Shown: in pieces, positions 46,879 to 55,290 of the stretch
Layout: the number at the start of each line of letters is the position of its first letter
Position numbering within the stretch: the stretch's first letter is position 1
Source: a virus
Strand: one strand, 5' to 3'
IMG/VR virus record: IMGVR_UViG_3300027736_000027
Span: 1 to 64,000 of that record
Length of the DNA: 64,000 nt
Position numbers and translations under genes: made by a program
The notes under the pieces: generated by a model
Database searches by the model: none
Told to the model about the DNA's origin: nothing
Seen by the model: the letters and a program-made list of their open reading frames with translations, nothing else

Positions 46879-48843
46879 ATGATAAATTCATTTATTGAAT
46901 TAGTTAATGAATCAAATACACCTACTGGTCTAGTTGATGAAATGGGGATTAAAAGGGTTGAACGATTAAGCGGCAGCGACATGGGTGCAATGAGACAGGC
47001 CTCTCTTGATTTACGTAATAGACAACCGGTTAAGCCTAAAATATTTGAAGAAGTTGCTGGTGAATTAATATTAAAATTAAGACAAATTAACAGGTCTGAT
47101 ATTATAGTTGAGCCTATTTCAAATACTCGAAACTATTATATTAAATTTCCAACTGATATCGTTGAGTTAATGAAGTCTCTTAAATCAATTAATGAGTCTA
47201 AATTTGTTGATCTATTTGGAAAATGGAGAGATGTATTTCCAACCTATTCAGATGCAATTAAATTTAAAATTGATGATGAAGACTCATTTCAAAGAAGCCA
47301 TTTTCCCGGTGGAGGAATTCCACCTTCATTACGAGGTATTGGTCTAGGCTATAAAATGTACAGACAAGTATTAAAAACACTTGGCTATATTTCATCAAAT
47401 CCATCTGGCTCAACTGAAAAGGATAAGGCTTGGGGTTCTCTACTTTCATTTAAAGGAACCAATGGTATTGCAAATGAAGATGATGCTCATGCAATAATTG
47501 GAGTAAGAAATTGGTTAGCAATGGACAAAGCCTTGCCAACCGCTAAAAAAATTAAAGTTGCTGACTCTTTTATAGCTTCACTAGGTGGAACCAGCAGTAC
47601 TTCACCAACTAAATTTGATATAGATGATGAGCTATTAGAAATTTTACCAAATACTGTATTAGTTAAATTAAACAGTGACTATATTCGATCGCTAGTTACA
47701 GATTCACGAATATCTAGAGAAAAGGCTGAGCAAATTGAGTCAAGTAGAGATGAAGCGGATCGCCTTGCTCAAGAACGCCAAGCTAGACAACAGCAAGTCG
47801 ATCGAGAGAGACAAGCTAGAGAAGAAGTGGAAGTTCGCGAAAGACTTGCTGACCGAATCAGACAATATGGTGCTGATCCAGATGCAGATTGGGATATTGG
47901 TGATTTTATTGTTGTGAAGACCTATCTATACGATGCAAACTATTCAGGGCTGCCAATTCGTAGAGTTGTTTCCAGAAATAATACAGAGTATCGAGCTGCC
48001 AAAATATCAGATGCAATCAGAATAGATAATGGAGAAATTACTCCAACTCAATCAAATGATTCCAGAACAACAACCACAAAATCTTCATGGGTTAAGGTTA
48101 ATATTAATCAAATACCTGACCTAACTAGAGTTAATTTATCAACTGCTGAAATTAGATACGTTGAGGCCCTATTAAATCCAGAACTGGTTGCAGCTAGACA
48201 GGCTGAAGTAGAAGCGGCAACTGCCCGTAGATTAGAGACCGAGCGTACTCAAAATGCTGAGCGTGCTCAAAGTTTAGCTACATTTGGAACATTTCCGCCA
48301 ACTGGTGCAGAACTTAAGCGCGACATGGCAAACCGGTCAGCGCTTAGAAATTTTGAACTAGTAAAGAAATTTAAGTCACAAGATTTTACTAGAAATTTAC
48401 AGTTTATTGTATTAGGCCCAGCACAAAGAGACATGTTTAGAAATAATTGGGGAATTCCAGTTTTTATTCCATGGAAAGGATCACAATATAACCCTAGACC
48501 AATTAGCAGCCTGGCTGAATTAACTGAGTCTAATGCTCAAAATATTACACTAACCAATCCAGTAAATGGAGTTACCATAAATTATCCGTATGTTGGACTG
48601 GGTTTAACTGGCTATCAATTAAGTGAAGTTACAATGGATGATAAATTATCTGCAAGATCTGGTCAACACTATTATATTGCAGGTCACCAAAATGCATTTG
48701 GAATTATTGCGAAAAGTGAGTATGGTGCACGAAATACATCTGATCAGAAATTTATTTATGTAAAAGCATATGGTTGGGGAGATCGTAGCGTGTCAGTTAG
48801 ACTTGATCTACTTAGAAAGATTGGCGAGCCTATTCAAATTTAA
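46879..48843 (+). CDS. Large leader-tagged protein (654 aa)
   Basis: Leader MINSFIELVNESN (V-N-E then S after residue 11). Residues about 275-330 are a highly charged Arg/Glu/Gln-rich coiled coil (RQARQQQVDRERQAREEVEVRERL), and a second short charged helix follows at about 440-475. The C-terminal 150 residues are beta-rich. An N-terminal segment (FGKWRDVFPTYSDAIKF) matches part of the tagged protein at 35170. Probably a large internal or ejected virion protein. Confidence 0.7.
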   Translation: MINSFIELVNESNTPTGLVDEMGIKRVERLSGSDMGAMRQASLDLRNRQPVKPKIFEEVAGELILKLRQINRSDIIVEPISNTRNYYIKFPTDIVELMKSLKSINESKFVDLFGKWRDVFPTYSDAIKFKIDDEDSFQRSHFPGGGIPPSLRGIGLGYKMYRQVLKTLGYISSNPSGSTEKDKAWGSLLSFKGTNGIANEDDAHAIIGVRNWLAMDKALPTAKKIKVADSFIASLGGTSSTSPTKFDIDDELLEILPNTVLVKLNSDYIRSLVTDSRISREKAEQIESSRDEADRLAQERQARQQQVDRERQAREEVEVRERLADRIRQYGADPDADWDIGDFIVVKTYLYDANYSGLPIRRVVSRNNTEYRAAKISDAIRIDNGEITPTQSNDSRTTTTKSSWVKVNINQIPDLTRVNLSTAEIRYVEALLNPELVAARQAEVEAATARRLETERTQNAERAQSLATFGTFPPTGAELKRDMANRSALRNFELVKKFKSQDFTRNLQFIVLGPAQRDMFRNNWGIPVFIPWKGSQYNPRPISSLAELTESNAQNITLTNPVNGVTINYPYVGLGLTGYQLSEVTMDDKLSARSGQHYYIAGHQNAFGIIAKSEYGARNTSDQKFIYVKAYGWGDRSVSVRLDLLRKIGEPIQI

Positions 48844-48846
48844 CCT

Positions 48847-49593
48847 TTAGATAATTGGATGTAGTTTGTAAAATTTAGCAAGACGTTCCCTAAATTTAAA
48901 ATAATATTCCTTCATTTCACTAGGACTAATTGAAAAGTGCTGAGGCTTATCAGTAACCTCATTTGATATCCAAATTTTACAGGTGGTAGATTTAATATTA
49001 AGTCTATCCCAAATTGCAACTGAATAGGCTGCAACTTGATGTTTATAATCCTCTATCCATTTCTCGTCCTTTGGTTTTTTTGCAGTTTTAAAATCAACTA
49101 CTCCAATATCTCCAGTTATTAACTCGGATACATTATCGACTGTTCCAGCATAGCCGCCATCCCTAGAGGTCCATAGAAATTTTTCTTGAGCAATTACTTT
49201 GTGAATTTCATTAAATGAATTGGCCTTGATAAAATTGTAAAAGAGCATTCCGCCAACAATCTTAGCTCGGGTATCAAATTTTTCAATTTCGTCATCTAGT
49301 CTTGAAATTGATAGAGTCTCATCTAATCGGTCTTTTTGGCTTAGCGAACTTGGTAAATTTAGATAGAGTTCGCATAGTCTGTGCATCACAGTACCTCGAT
49401 TTGCTGCATCCTGGCCAATTTGGTCAGCTTTTGCATGGCCAATTCGGTCTCTCCATTGATTGAGCCCGGTTTTGTCAGAGGTTTCCCCCAATACTGTTGT
49501 AACACTAGGAAAGGTTCCAACTATTCCAGACTCATTAATTACTTGATAATATCTGAATCCGTTTATTACTACTCTTTTTATTTTGTCGGCCAT
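48847..49593 (-). CDS. PD-(D/E)XK nuclease, RecB/Cas4-like (248 aa)
   Basis: The catalytic signature is GTVDNVSELITGDIGVVDFKTAKK (residues about 150-172), with D153 and D-F-K at 167-169, plus an upstream His (H71 in RGTVMHRLCE) typical of RecB-type exonucleases. The Gln/Tyr of HQVAAYSVAI (about 185-194) fits motif III. Likely a 5'-3' exonuclease used in recombination, DNA degradation or head-end processing. No leader. Confidence 0.85.
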   Translation of the reverse strand: MADKIKRVVINGFRYYQVINESGIVGTFPSVTTVLGETSDKTGLNQWRDRIGHAKADQIGQDAANRGTVMHRLCELYLNLPSSLSQKDRLDETLSISRLDDEIEKFDTRAKIVGGMLFYNFIKANSFNEIHKVIAQEKFLWTSRDGGYAGTVDNVSELITGDIGVVDFKTAKKPKDEKWIEDYKHQVAAYSVAIWDRLNIKSTTCKIWISNEVTDKPQHFSISPSEMKEYYFKFRERLAKFYKLHPII

Positions 49594-49650
49594 GTGTTGA
49601 TAAATAGATATAATTAATACTCTAATACAAAAAATATAGTTAAAGTTTAT

Positions 49651-50013
49651 ATGCTTAAGAAATTTGATGAATTTAATCAGGAATTAAATGAAGGATTTTG
49701 GGATTGGTTAACTGGAAAATCTGAAACAGGTGACGCTAAAAAACCTAAAAAGAGCAAGGACGATGGCCCCGGTATAACCGATTCAACTACTAACGACTAT
49801 TATAAAACACTACAAGACTTTGCTGATTCAGGAAAGTCAATCGCAGTTCAAAAATATGGCAGTATGGAATATTCTAAAATGGTTGAAGATATTCAAATTG
49901 CTCTGAAATTTTTAGGATATCCACTTCCCAAATATGGAGTAGATGGATACTTTGGTAAAGAGACATTTGACTCAATTGCTAAGTTTAACACTGATACTAT
50001 AAGTAAAAAATAA
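49651..50013 (+). CDS. Leader-tagged peptidoglycan-binding protein (120 aa)
   Basis: The leader MLKKFDEFNQELNEGFW has L-N-E then G. After a Lys-rich linker, residues about 75-118 are a peptidoglycan-binding repeat (VEDIQIALKFLGYPLPKYGVDGYFGKETFDSIAKF). It lies directly in front of the lysin gene at 50023 and probably helps anchor or target that lysin to the cell wall. Confidence 0.85.
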   Translation: MLKKFDEFNQELNEGFWDWLTGKSETGDAKKPKKSKDDGPGITDSTTNDYYKTLQDFADSGKSIAVQKYGSMEYSKMVEDIQIALKFLGYPLPKYGVDGYFGKETFDSIAKFNTDTISKK

Positions 50014-50022
50014 ATAAATTAA

Positions 50023-51273
50023 ATGATACGCAGTTTTAGCAAATTTATAAAAACACTTAATGAGTCAACCCTAATGTCACCATTGCCTGTCTTTAATGTA
50101 ACTCACCCATTTGGAGAACCCAGGACATCACGTCCGCATAATGGTGTTGATTTGGCGACATATAGAGATGGAAAAATTGCATCTGGAGTGCCAGTTACTT
50201 CACCAGCTGACGGAGAGGTAATTGTTGCTAATATAAATGGTAATAGTATGTGTGGCGGAACTATTAGAATTAAACATGCTAATAATATTGTAACCGGTTA
50301 TTGTCATATTAAACAAGTTGATGTAAAAACCGGGGACCAAGTTAAACAGGGCCAAGTTATTGGATTAAGCGGTGGTGGAGCTGGTGATATAGGAAAAGGC
50401 AATTCAACCGGACCGCATTTACATTTTACCGTTACTGTAAATAATGAGGTGGTTGATCCAGCTGAATATATTGATAAACTTAATTTGCCACAATCTACTG
50501 AAAAAGTTGATGATAACACTGTATTAATTAATGCTGATTTAATTAACAGATTAATTAAAAAGTTGAAGGAGAAGAATTTTAGCCAAAGCGATTTAAGCGC
50601 CTATTCTAAATCTAGCGATTCCAAATCTAGTGGTGGATCACAGTCTACTGGTAATATTAATATTAGTTCTGGAAACTTTGACACAAATCAAAAAGAAAAT
50701 ATTTCATTATTAATTAGTTCAATGACAGCTAAAGGAATAACTGATCCACTTACCCAAATAGGTATATTATCCGTAATTTCAAAAGAGTGTAATTTTAAAC
50801 CTAAAAGTGAAGTTGGATATGACACAACCTCAAACTCAAGAATTAAAGGAATATTTGGAAGTAGAGTTAGCAGCTTATCTGATTCAGAATTAGATGCTCT
50901 TAAGAGTAAGCCTGAAGATTTTTTTAATTTGGTTTATGCAAATATTATTGGTAATGGACCAGCGTCAAGTGGAGACGGTTGGACATATAGAGGTCGTGGA
51001 TTTAACCAGTTAACCGGTAGAGCTAATTATAAAAAATACGGAAATATAATAGGTAAAGACCTAGTTGGCAATCCGGATTTGGTAAACGATCCTAAAATAG
51101 CTGCAGATATTGCAATAGCATTTGCAACAAAAGGAAAACCTGCATCAAACTTTCCAACCTTTACTGATAAAACTGCCGCTGCTGAATTTTTTGCAGATAT
51201 TAACGCAGGCGGCGGAGTAAGTAGCCATCGAAGTCATGCAGTTGCTGCCACTAATAAGTTTAATATTGCATAA
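50023..51273 (+). CDS. Leader-tagged dual lysin: M23 peptidase plus GH19-like glycosidase (416 aa)
   Basis: Leader MIRSFSKFIKTLNEST (L-N-E then S). Residues about 25-150 are an M23/LytM zinc endopeptidase (H39-x3-D43 in HNGVDL; H132-x-H134 in PHLHF), which cuts peptide cross-links. Residues about 215-416 resemble a GH19 chitinase-like lysozyme (YRGRGFNQLTGRANYKKYG; FADINAGGG), which cuts glycan strands. A Ser/Lys linker joins them. Both bonds of peptidoglycan could thus be cleaved by one virion-packaged protein, fitting an ejection-stage wall-degrading role. Confidence 0.85.
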   Translation: MIRSFSKFIKTLNESTLMSPLPVFNVTHPFGEPRTSRPHNGVDLATYRDGKIASGVPVTSPADGEVIVANINGNSMCGGTIRIKHANNIVTGYCHIKQVDVKTGDQVKQGQVIGLSGGGAGDIGKGNSTGPHLHFTVTVNNEVVDPAEYIDKLNLPQSTEKVDDNTVLINADLINRLIKKLKEKNFSQSDLSAYSKSSDSKSSGGSQSTGNINISSGNFDTNQKENISLLISSMTAKGITDPLTQIGILSVISKECNFKPKSEVGYDTTSNSRIKGIFGSRVSSLSDSELDALKSKPEDFFNLVYANIIGNGPASSGDGWTYRGRGFNQLTGRANYKKYGNIIGKDLVGNPDLVNDPKIAADIAIAFATKGKPASNFPTFTDKTAAAEFFADINAGGGVSSHRSHAVAATNKFNIA

Positions 51274-51367
51274 TATTTAGTATTTCAGATACTATTCCAA
51301 TAACTACTACCGTAATCATTAATGTAATACCGATACAGTCAACTGCTTTATTTAGGAAAGTTTTCAT
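51260..51367 (-). CDS. Single-span membrane micro-protein, overlapping the lysin end (35 aa)
   Basis: MKTFLNKAVDCIGITLMITVVVIGIVSEILNIMQY; one span (about residues 12-29). It overlaps the 3' end of the lysin gene by 14 bp on the opposite strand. A holin-like role is possible from size and location, but a longer frame to 51457 exists and the gene is uncertain. Confidence 0.4.
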   Translation of the reverse strand: MKTFLNKAVDCIGITLMITVVVIGIVSEILNIMQY

Positions 51368-51377
51368 ATGTTTTTTA

Positions 51378-51737
51378 TTAAAGATTAATTTCTCTCCATG
51401 GAGTCTCTTGACCGAACCATTCCCGAATCTCTCCAGGTTTAGGCTGCGAACTTTCATAATTTGACCGCTCTTTATCTAAATATTTTTTTACATTAGCAGC
51501 TTTCATTGATTCAGAAATAGTGGTCCAAGTATTAGCCAGGTCAGCCAATACAGAATCTTCAAAATTATATAGTAGACCATCTCGGTCAATCAGCACCCAT
51601 TTTGCTGAATCTAATATAGCCCATCTGGTTGAAGTGGTTACCCCATATAAAAATAGCATACGCGACTCTTCAAGTTCACCGTGCTCTTTAACTAGTTGAG
51701 TGAACACTAAGTTCCCCAAGTCTATTAAGTCCTTCAT
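51378..51737 (-). CDS. Hypothetical protein (119 aa)
   Basis: The start at 51737 (MKDLIDLGNLVFTQLVKEHG) is preferred; it still overlaps the phosphoesterase gene by about 50 bp. Helical with a Trp-rich middle (TRWAILDSAKWVLIDRDG). Not recognised. Co-transcribed with the phosphoesterase. Confidence 0.55.
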   Translation of the reverse strand: MKDLIDLGNLVFTQLVKEHGELEESRMLFLYGVTTSTRWAILDSAKWVLIDRDGLLYNFEDSVLADLANTWTTISESMKAANVKKYLDKERSNYESSQPKPGEIREWFGQETPWREINL

Positions 51738-52329
51738 TATGTTTCTGTATTGTTTGTTTAACCCATTCAAAATTTACTGGCGTATAATCCGTCAAGCAGG
51801 TACACACTGAATAGGCATTTTTTATTGGGTGCACAATTGTGTGTGAGTGACCGTATAAATGATATGCACCATGGTGCTTTCCATTAAATTCAAGAATTGG
51901 ATAGTGGAATAAGACAATTCTTCGATAACCAATTTGTTGGTCAGAATCAGGAAAGAAAATCTCATCATACTCTTTAAACTCTATAATCTTTGCGGCTTCA
52001 CTAAGTTCTCTAAACCACATGTCGGTTATATGAGTATCGTGATTACCCTTTAACCAAATAATATTTCCATTAAGCTGACTAAAAATCCATTTAAGATAAC
52101 TCAATTTAATTCGATACATTGAAGCATCACCTAGGAAAAAAACAGTATCGTCTTCCTGTACAACTGAATTCCAACGAGCAATTATTTCAGTATCATGCTC
52201 TTCAATTGACTTAAAGTTATGGAAACCTTCCTCAAATCTTAAAACATTACTATGATCAAAATGTGGATCACTTATAAACCAGGTCTTGGCTGGGTCGTAT
52301 ATTTTATTGGGCGGTATTTGTATGCTCAT
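51688..52329 (-). CDS. Calcineurin-like metallophosphoesterase (213 aa)
   Basis: The metallophosphoesterase signature is present: D-x-H (SDPHFDH, residues 20-26), G-D (FFLGDAS), G-N-H-D (KGNHDT), H (LFHYP) and G-H-S-H (YGHSHT). Two-metal phosphohydrolases of this family act on nucleotides, phosphoproteins or nucleic acids. It overlaps the start of the NTase gene at 52326 by 4 bp (ATGA-type), so the two are probably translationally coupled. Confidence 0.85.
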   Translation of the reverse strand: MSIQIPPNKIYDPAKTWFISDPHFDHSNVLRFEEGFHNFKSIEEHDTEIIARWNSVVQEDDTVFFLGDASMYRIKLSYLKWIFSQLNGNIIWLKGNHDTHITDMWFRELSEAAKIIEFKEYDEIFFPDSDQQIGYRRIVLFHYPILEFNGKHHGAYHLYGHSHTIVHPIKNAYSVCTCLTDYTPVNFEWVKQTIQKHNEGLNRLGELSVHSTS

Positions 52330-53390
52330 GCTAGTTTTTTACTAACATACTCAAAAGCGGTTTCGGCATCACTCATAACCTTAGCTCGTTGTTGATGGGC
52401 TAGATCAGTTTCAGCCTTATTATATTTAGACGAAGACGTGTGCTTGTCTATTTTTATTTTGTAAATATTAACGACTTCCTGTAAGAATTCTTGAGAGTTC
52501 TTGTATTTAGATTTAGGCAGCTCAAATGTACCATTTTGCTCTAGCGTTCTGGCAAATCCCAAAATACCATTGCAAATCTGTTCAAGACTTAATGCAGTCA
52601 CATCAATACCAGGGTGCTGTTGCAAGTATTGATCAAGCTGAACTGCTCGCTTCTCTCCACGCGTAAATTCATCAGTGAATTCTGCAAGCTGGGCTAGGAA
52701 CCGGTTAAAATCTCTGGTGACAATTCTCTCTTCAACTCCCTTACGTAATAATGGATTAACCAGCTCTCCGCCTTTAATCTTGGCAACAACACCTCGATCA
52801 GTTACCGAAACATCAAGCGCATTACCAAATGCTTGATATAAGAAACCTACAACAAATCCTTTAATACCCCGAATTGGCGTATATCTGGCTTTTGCCCAAT
52901 CTGATGAGTAATTAAATGTTGAAATAATATCGACTTGTACAGGTCCATCCTTTAAATTTATGACTAACTTAAGGGTACCTTCAGAGATGGCACTGGTTTC
53001 TTCTTTATCTAGGTCAGGTCGAGTTGTCTTGGCTAACCACTGTAAAAAAAGACCATTATATTTTTTAAGAGTATCAATTTCAGCTTGACGGCCTTGAGGC
53101 TCATTGAGCGGATACATTACAATAATATCAACATCACCATATGCCTTTTCAGGATTCTCTTCAAGATCCTTTTTGAAATAGACGCCTGATCCGCCAGGAC
53201 CAACTACGGTTAATGAATCAAATCCATGAGCCTGTGCCCATTGATTAAAATCGTTAAAAATATTTTCAAGAACCCCAATTGCCTCCTGTAAAACAGCCGG
53301 CGTTATTTTGGTTCCCTGCGTTTTAGTTGTTGCCCAGCCACCCATTTCATTTATTTGTAAAAAGTCAGTAAATGATTTAATATTCTTCAA
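52326..53390 (-). CDS. Leader-tagged nucleotidyltransferase-fold protein (354 aa)
   Basis: Leader MKNIKSFTDFLQINEMG (I-N-E then M). The nucleotidyltransferase signature follows: GPGGSGVYF (G67-S68) and, after 16-18 residues, GDVDIIV with D86 and D88 (h-D-x-D-h). A third acidic position may be VQVDIIS (about residue 154). This is the fold of CCA-adding enzymes, kanamycin NTases and toxin AMPylases/NTases. With the leader it could be a packaged effector that modifies host tRNA or protein; that is inference. Confidence 0.75.
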   Translation of the reverse strand: MKNIKSFTDFLQINEMGGWATTKTQGTKITPAVLQEAIGVLENIFNDFNQWAQAHGFDSLTVVGPGGSGVYFKKDLEENPEKAYGDVDIIVMYPLNEPQGRQAEIDTLKKYNGLFLQWLAKTTRPDLDKEETSAISEGTLKLVINLKDGPVQVDIISTFNYSSDWAKARYTPIRGIKGFVVGFLYQAFGNALDVSVTDRGVVAKIKGGELVNPLLRKGVEERIVTRDFNRFLAQLAEFTDEFTRGEKRAVQLDQYLQQHPGIDVTALSLEQICNGILGFARTLEQNGTFELPKSKYKNSQEFLQEVVNIYKIKIDKHTSSSKYNKAETDLAHQQRAKVMSDAETAFEYVSKKLA

Positions 53391-53414
53391 AACTCTTAAT
53401 ATTCTTTTTGTTAT

Positions 53415-54221
53415 TTATCGCTGAAGAGTTGGCACCCAATGTGTAGTACGGCCATCTAGAGTCTCTTCACGAATAACAGTATTTCCGTTGAGATCGGTCT
53501 TTTGTGCATAGACCTCAAACTCAAAAGTAAATCCTCCAGTTTCTCCATTTACTTGTCGATAATTTCTAATACTTGCTCCGCCTTGATCATATGAAGCCTG
53601 CATTATTAATTTACCCCAATTCCATAATTGACAAATCTCATCTTGTGTTAAATCTTGCACCAATCGATGTGGCGATATCAGGCAGCGATAAAGCATTTCA
53701 CATTTAATATAGTTACCTATACCAGCAAATAGAGACTGGTTCATTAGGGCTTCAGCAACCGTTTTTTTCTGAATTTTAGGAATCTCAACTTTTCTAATAA
53801 AATCATAAATGCTCGAAGTTTGATCGTTTAACATATCTAGTCCAAGACTTGACAGTTTTTTTGAAAGCTCTGACTTCAGTGTAAACTTTAAGGTGCCAAA
53901 TCGGCGCTGATCAACAAAGTACAGAGAAGTATCATCGTCAAAACCTATTCGGAAATGACTATGTGGTTTAAGGCCGGTTGACCAATAACCGCTCATGCCC
54001 AGTGTTATCCACAGGCAAGTCTCGTCACTAAATTCCAACCAGATAAATTTACCTTTAACTCCTCCACCGCTCACACGGACTGGCACTGATGTTTTAACCG
54101 TAAGATCTGGTGCCCTTTTTAAGAAACGGCCACCAAGTACCTCAAATTGAGAAATTGTTTTATTTTTAGCGAATTCTGAGATTCCCTCATAAACTCGTCT
54201 GCATTCCGGTCCCTCAGGCAT
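53415..54221 (-). CDS. Fpg/Nei family DNA glycosylase without zinc-finger cysteines (268 aa)
   Basis: Removes oxidised bases by beta,delta-elimination. The start at 54221 is fixed by MPEGPECRRV, because the catalytic residue is Pro2 with Glu3. The conserved loop segments (MSGYWSTGL, DQRRFGTLKF, MNQSLFAGIGNYIKCEMLY) are present. The C-terminal zinc finger of typical Fpg (two C-x2-C pairs) is missing; the segment ends GRTTHWVPTLQR, a zincless finger like those of NEIL1 and some viral Nei proteins. Sits at the left end of the DNA-repair block. Confidence 0.9.
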   Translation of the reverse strand: MPEGPECRRVYEGISEFAKNKTISQFEVLGGRFLKRAPDLTVKTSVPVRVSGGGVKGKFIWLEFSDETCLWITLGMSGYWSTGLKPHSHFRIGFDDDTSLYFVDQRRFGTLKFTLKSELSKKLSSLGLDMLNDQTSSIYDFIRKVEIPKIQKKTVAEALMNQSLFAGIGNYIKCEMLYRCLISPHRLVQDLTQDEICQLWNWGKLIMQASYDQGGASIRNYRQVNGETGGFTFEFEVYAQKTDLNGNTVIREETLDGRTTHWVPTLQR

Positions 54222-54257
54222 TATATAAATAACTTTATAAAAATATACCAAAAACAA

Positions 54258-54725
54258 ATGAAAAAATACGTTGAAATTTTTGAAAAGTTTGAAAAAGCTT
54301 TTGACAATATGCCAATTAAGAAAAAGAAGGTTGATCAAGATGCAGATGGTGATACTGATTTTATTGATGCAAAAGTTGCTCAATATCAAAAGGGCGGTAT
54401 GACAAAAGGGCAAGCAATCGCAAAGGCAAAACAGTTTGCAAAAAAGAATAACATCAAGGACTCTAATAAGTCAGTAAAAGAGGGCCTTTTTAATAGATTT
54501 ATGAAACCTTCTATTGATCAAGCCTCTGATGATTCAGTAAAGGGTCAAGGACACAGCCACCGAGGTAATGATGATTTTGCTACACCCGCTGGAGAATATA
54601 TTATGTTCAACGGTCAAAAATTTAGCCAAGACGAAATTGATTATGCTGATTATAACGATCTTGGCAAAATTCCTAGAGTTGAAGATGGCATGTTAATTAT
54701 TGCCAATCCAAATTGGAATAATTAA
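54258..54725 (+). CDS. Leader-like basic protein with EF-hand-like loop (155 aa)
   Basis: MKKYVEIFEKFEKAF has I-F-E then K, a weaker leader match. Residues about 25-45 (KKKVDQDADGDTDFIDAKVAQYQKGG) form a D-x-D-x-D-G-x-x-D calcium-binding loop common in phage proteins. A basic Lys-rich middle (ANAKAKQFAKKNNIKD) and acidic tail follow. Possibly packaged. Confidence 0.65.
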   Translation: MKKYVEIFEKFEKAFDNMPIKKKKVDQDADGDTDFIDAKVAQYQKGGMTKGQAIAKAKQFAKKNNIKDSNKSVKEGLFNRFMKPSIDQASDDSVKGQGHSHRGNDDFATPAGEYIMFNGQKFSQDEIDYADYNDLGKIPRVEDGMLIIANPNWNN

Positions 54726-54778
54726 TTTAAAACTGGTTAGCCGTTTCAAGTAAAACATATCAAATCAAAACTTAAAAT

Positions 54779-54976
54779 ATGTATTATTTAGCAAAACTAC
54801 GCTTTGAGTCAGAAGATGACAATGGCAAAACAAAAAAAATTAGAGAACAATATTTGGTACAGGCCTCATCAGTTGGGGAAGCTGAACAAAAATTAATGGA
54901 TCGATTTGGTCAAGGAATTTCGCCTTGCCAATTAGAGGCAGTTCAGGAGTCTAAAATATTAGGACTAATTGAGTAA
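54779..54976 (+). CDS. Small hypothetical protein (65 aa)
   Basis: MYYLAKLRFESEDDNGKTKKIREQYLVQASSVGEAEQKLMDRFGQ... An N-terminal strand pair, then a helix, resembling a widespread small phage protein family of unknown function (DUF4494-like by memory). Followed by a strong terminator. Confidence 0.6.
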   Translation: MYYLAKLRFESEDDNGKTKKIREQYLVQASSVGEAEQKLMDRFGQGISPCQLEAVQESKILGLIE

Positions 54977-54980
54977 TTAA

Positions 54981-55004
54981 AAAAAGGGACGTAAGTCCCT
55001 TTTT
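54981..55004. terminator. Bidirectional intrinsic terminator
   Basis: AAAAAGGGAC-GTAA-GTCCCTTTTT, a perfect 10-bp stem between convergent genes 54779 and 55018. Confidence 0.9.
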
Positions 55005-55017
55005 AAGTTTTTAAAGA

Positions 55018-55290
55018 TTACCATAATGGAGTTTCTCCGATTTGATCAAGTGCACAGTGAAAGCCTTGAAGCCGAGTTTTTGCTTCTAAAAAACAGCCAC
55101 ACAGTTTACATCTGGTAAATGTTGAGTCAAAGTGATCACACGTTTTACAAATAGAAAGCCTATGATTTTTAGTAGATTCTGAAACAAATACCTTATTTAT
55201 TATTTTAGAAAGAATTGTTGGCTGTGGAGTCTTTATTGCTGAAGAGCCACCGCATCCGCAGTCTTCAGTCGTTGTGTTAGTTGTATCCAT
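55018..55290 (-). CDS. Small Cys-rich zinc protein (DUF6171-like, 90 aa)
   Basis: Two Cys clusters, DCGCGGSS near residue 12 and CKTCDHFDSTFTRCKLCGCFL near 47-67 (C-x2-C ... C-x2-C-x-C), the pattern of a family common in T4-like and jumbo phages. Probably a zinc-binding accessory protein. Adjacent to the UvdE gene (1 bp apart) and co-transcribed with it. Confidence 0.65.
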   Translation of the reverse strand: MDTTNTTTEDCGCGGSSAIKTPQPTILSKIINKVFVSESTKNHRLSICKTCDHFDSTFTRCKLCGCFLEAKTRLQGFHCALDQIGETPLW

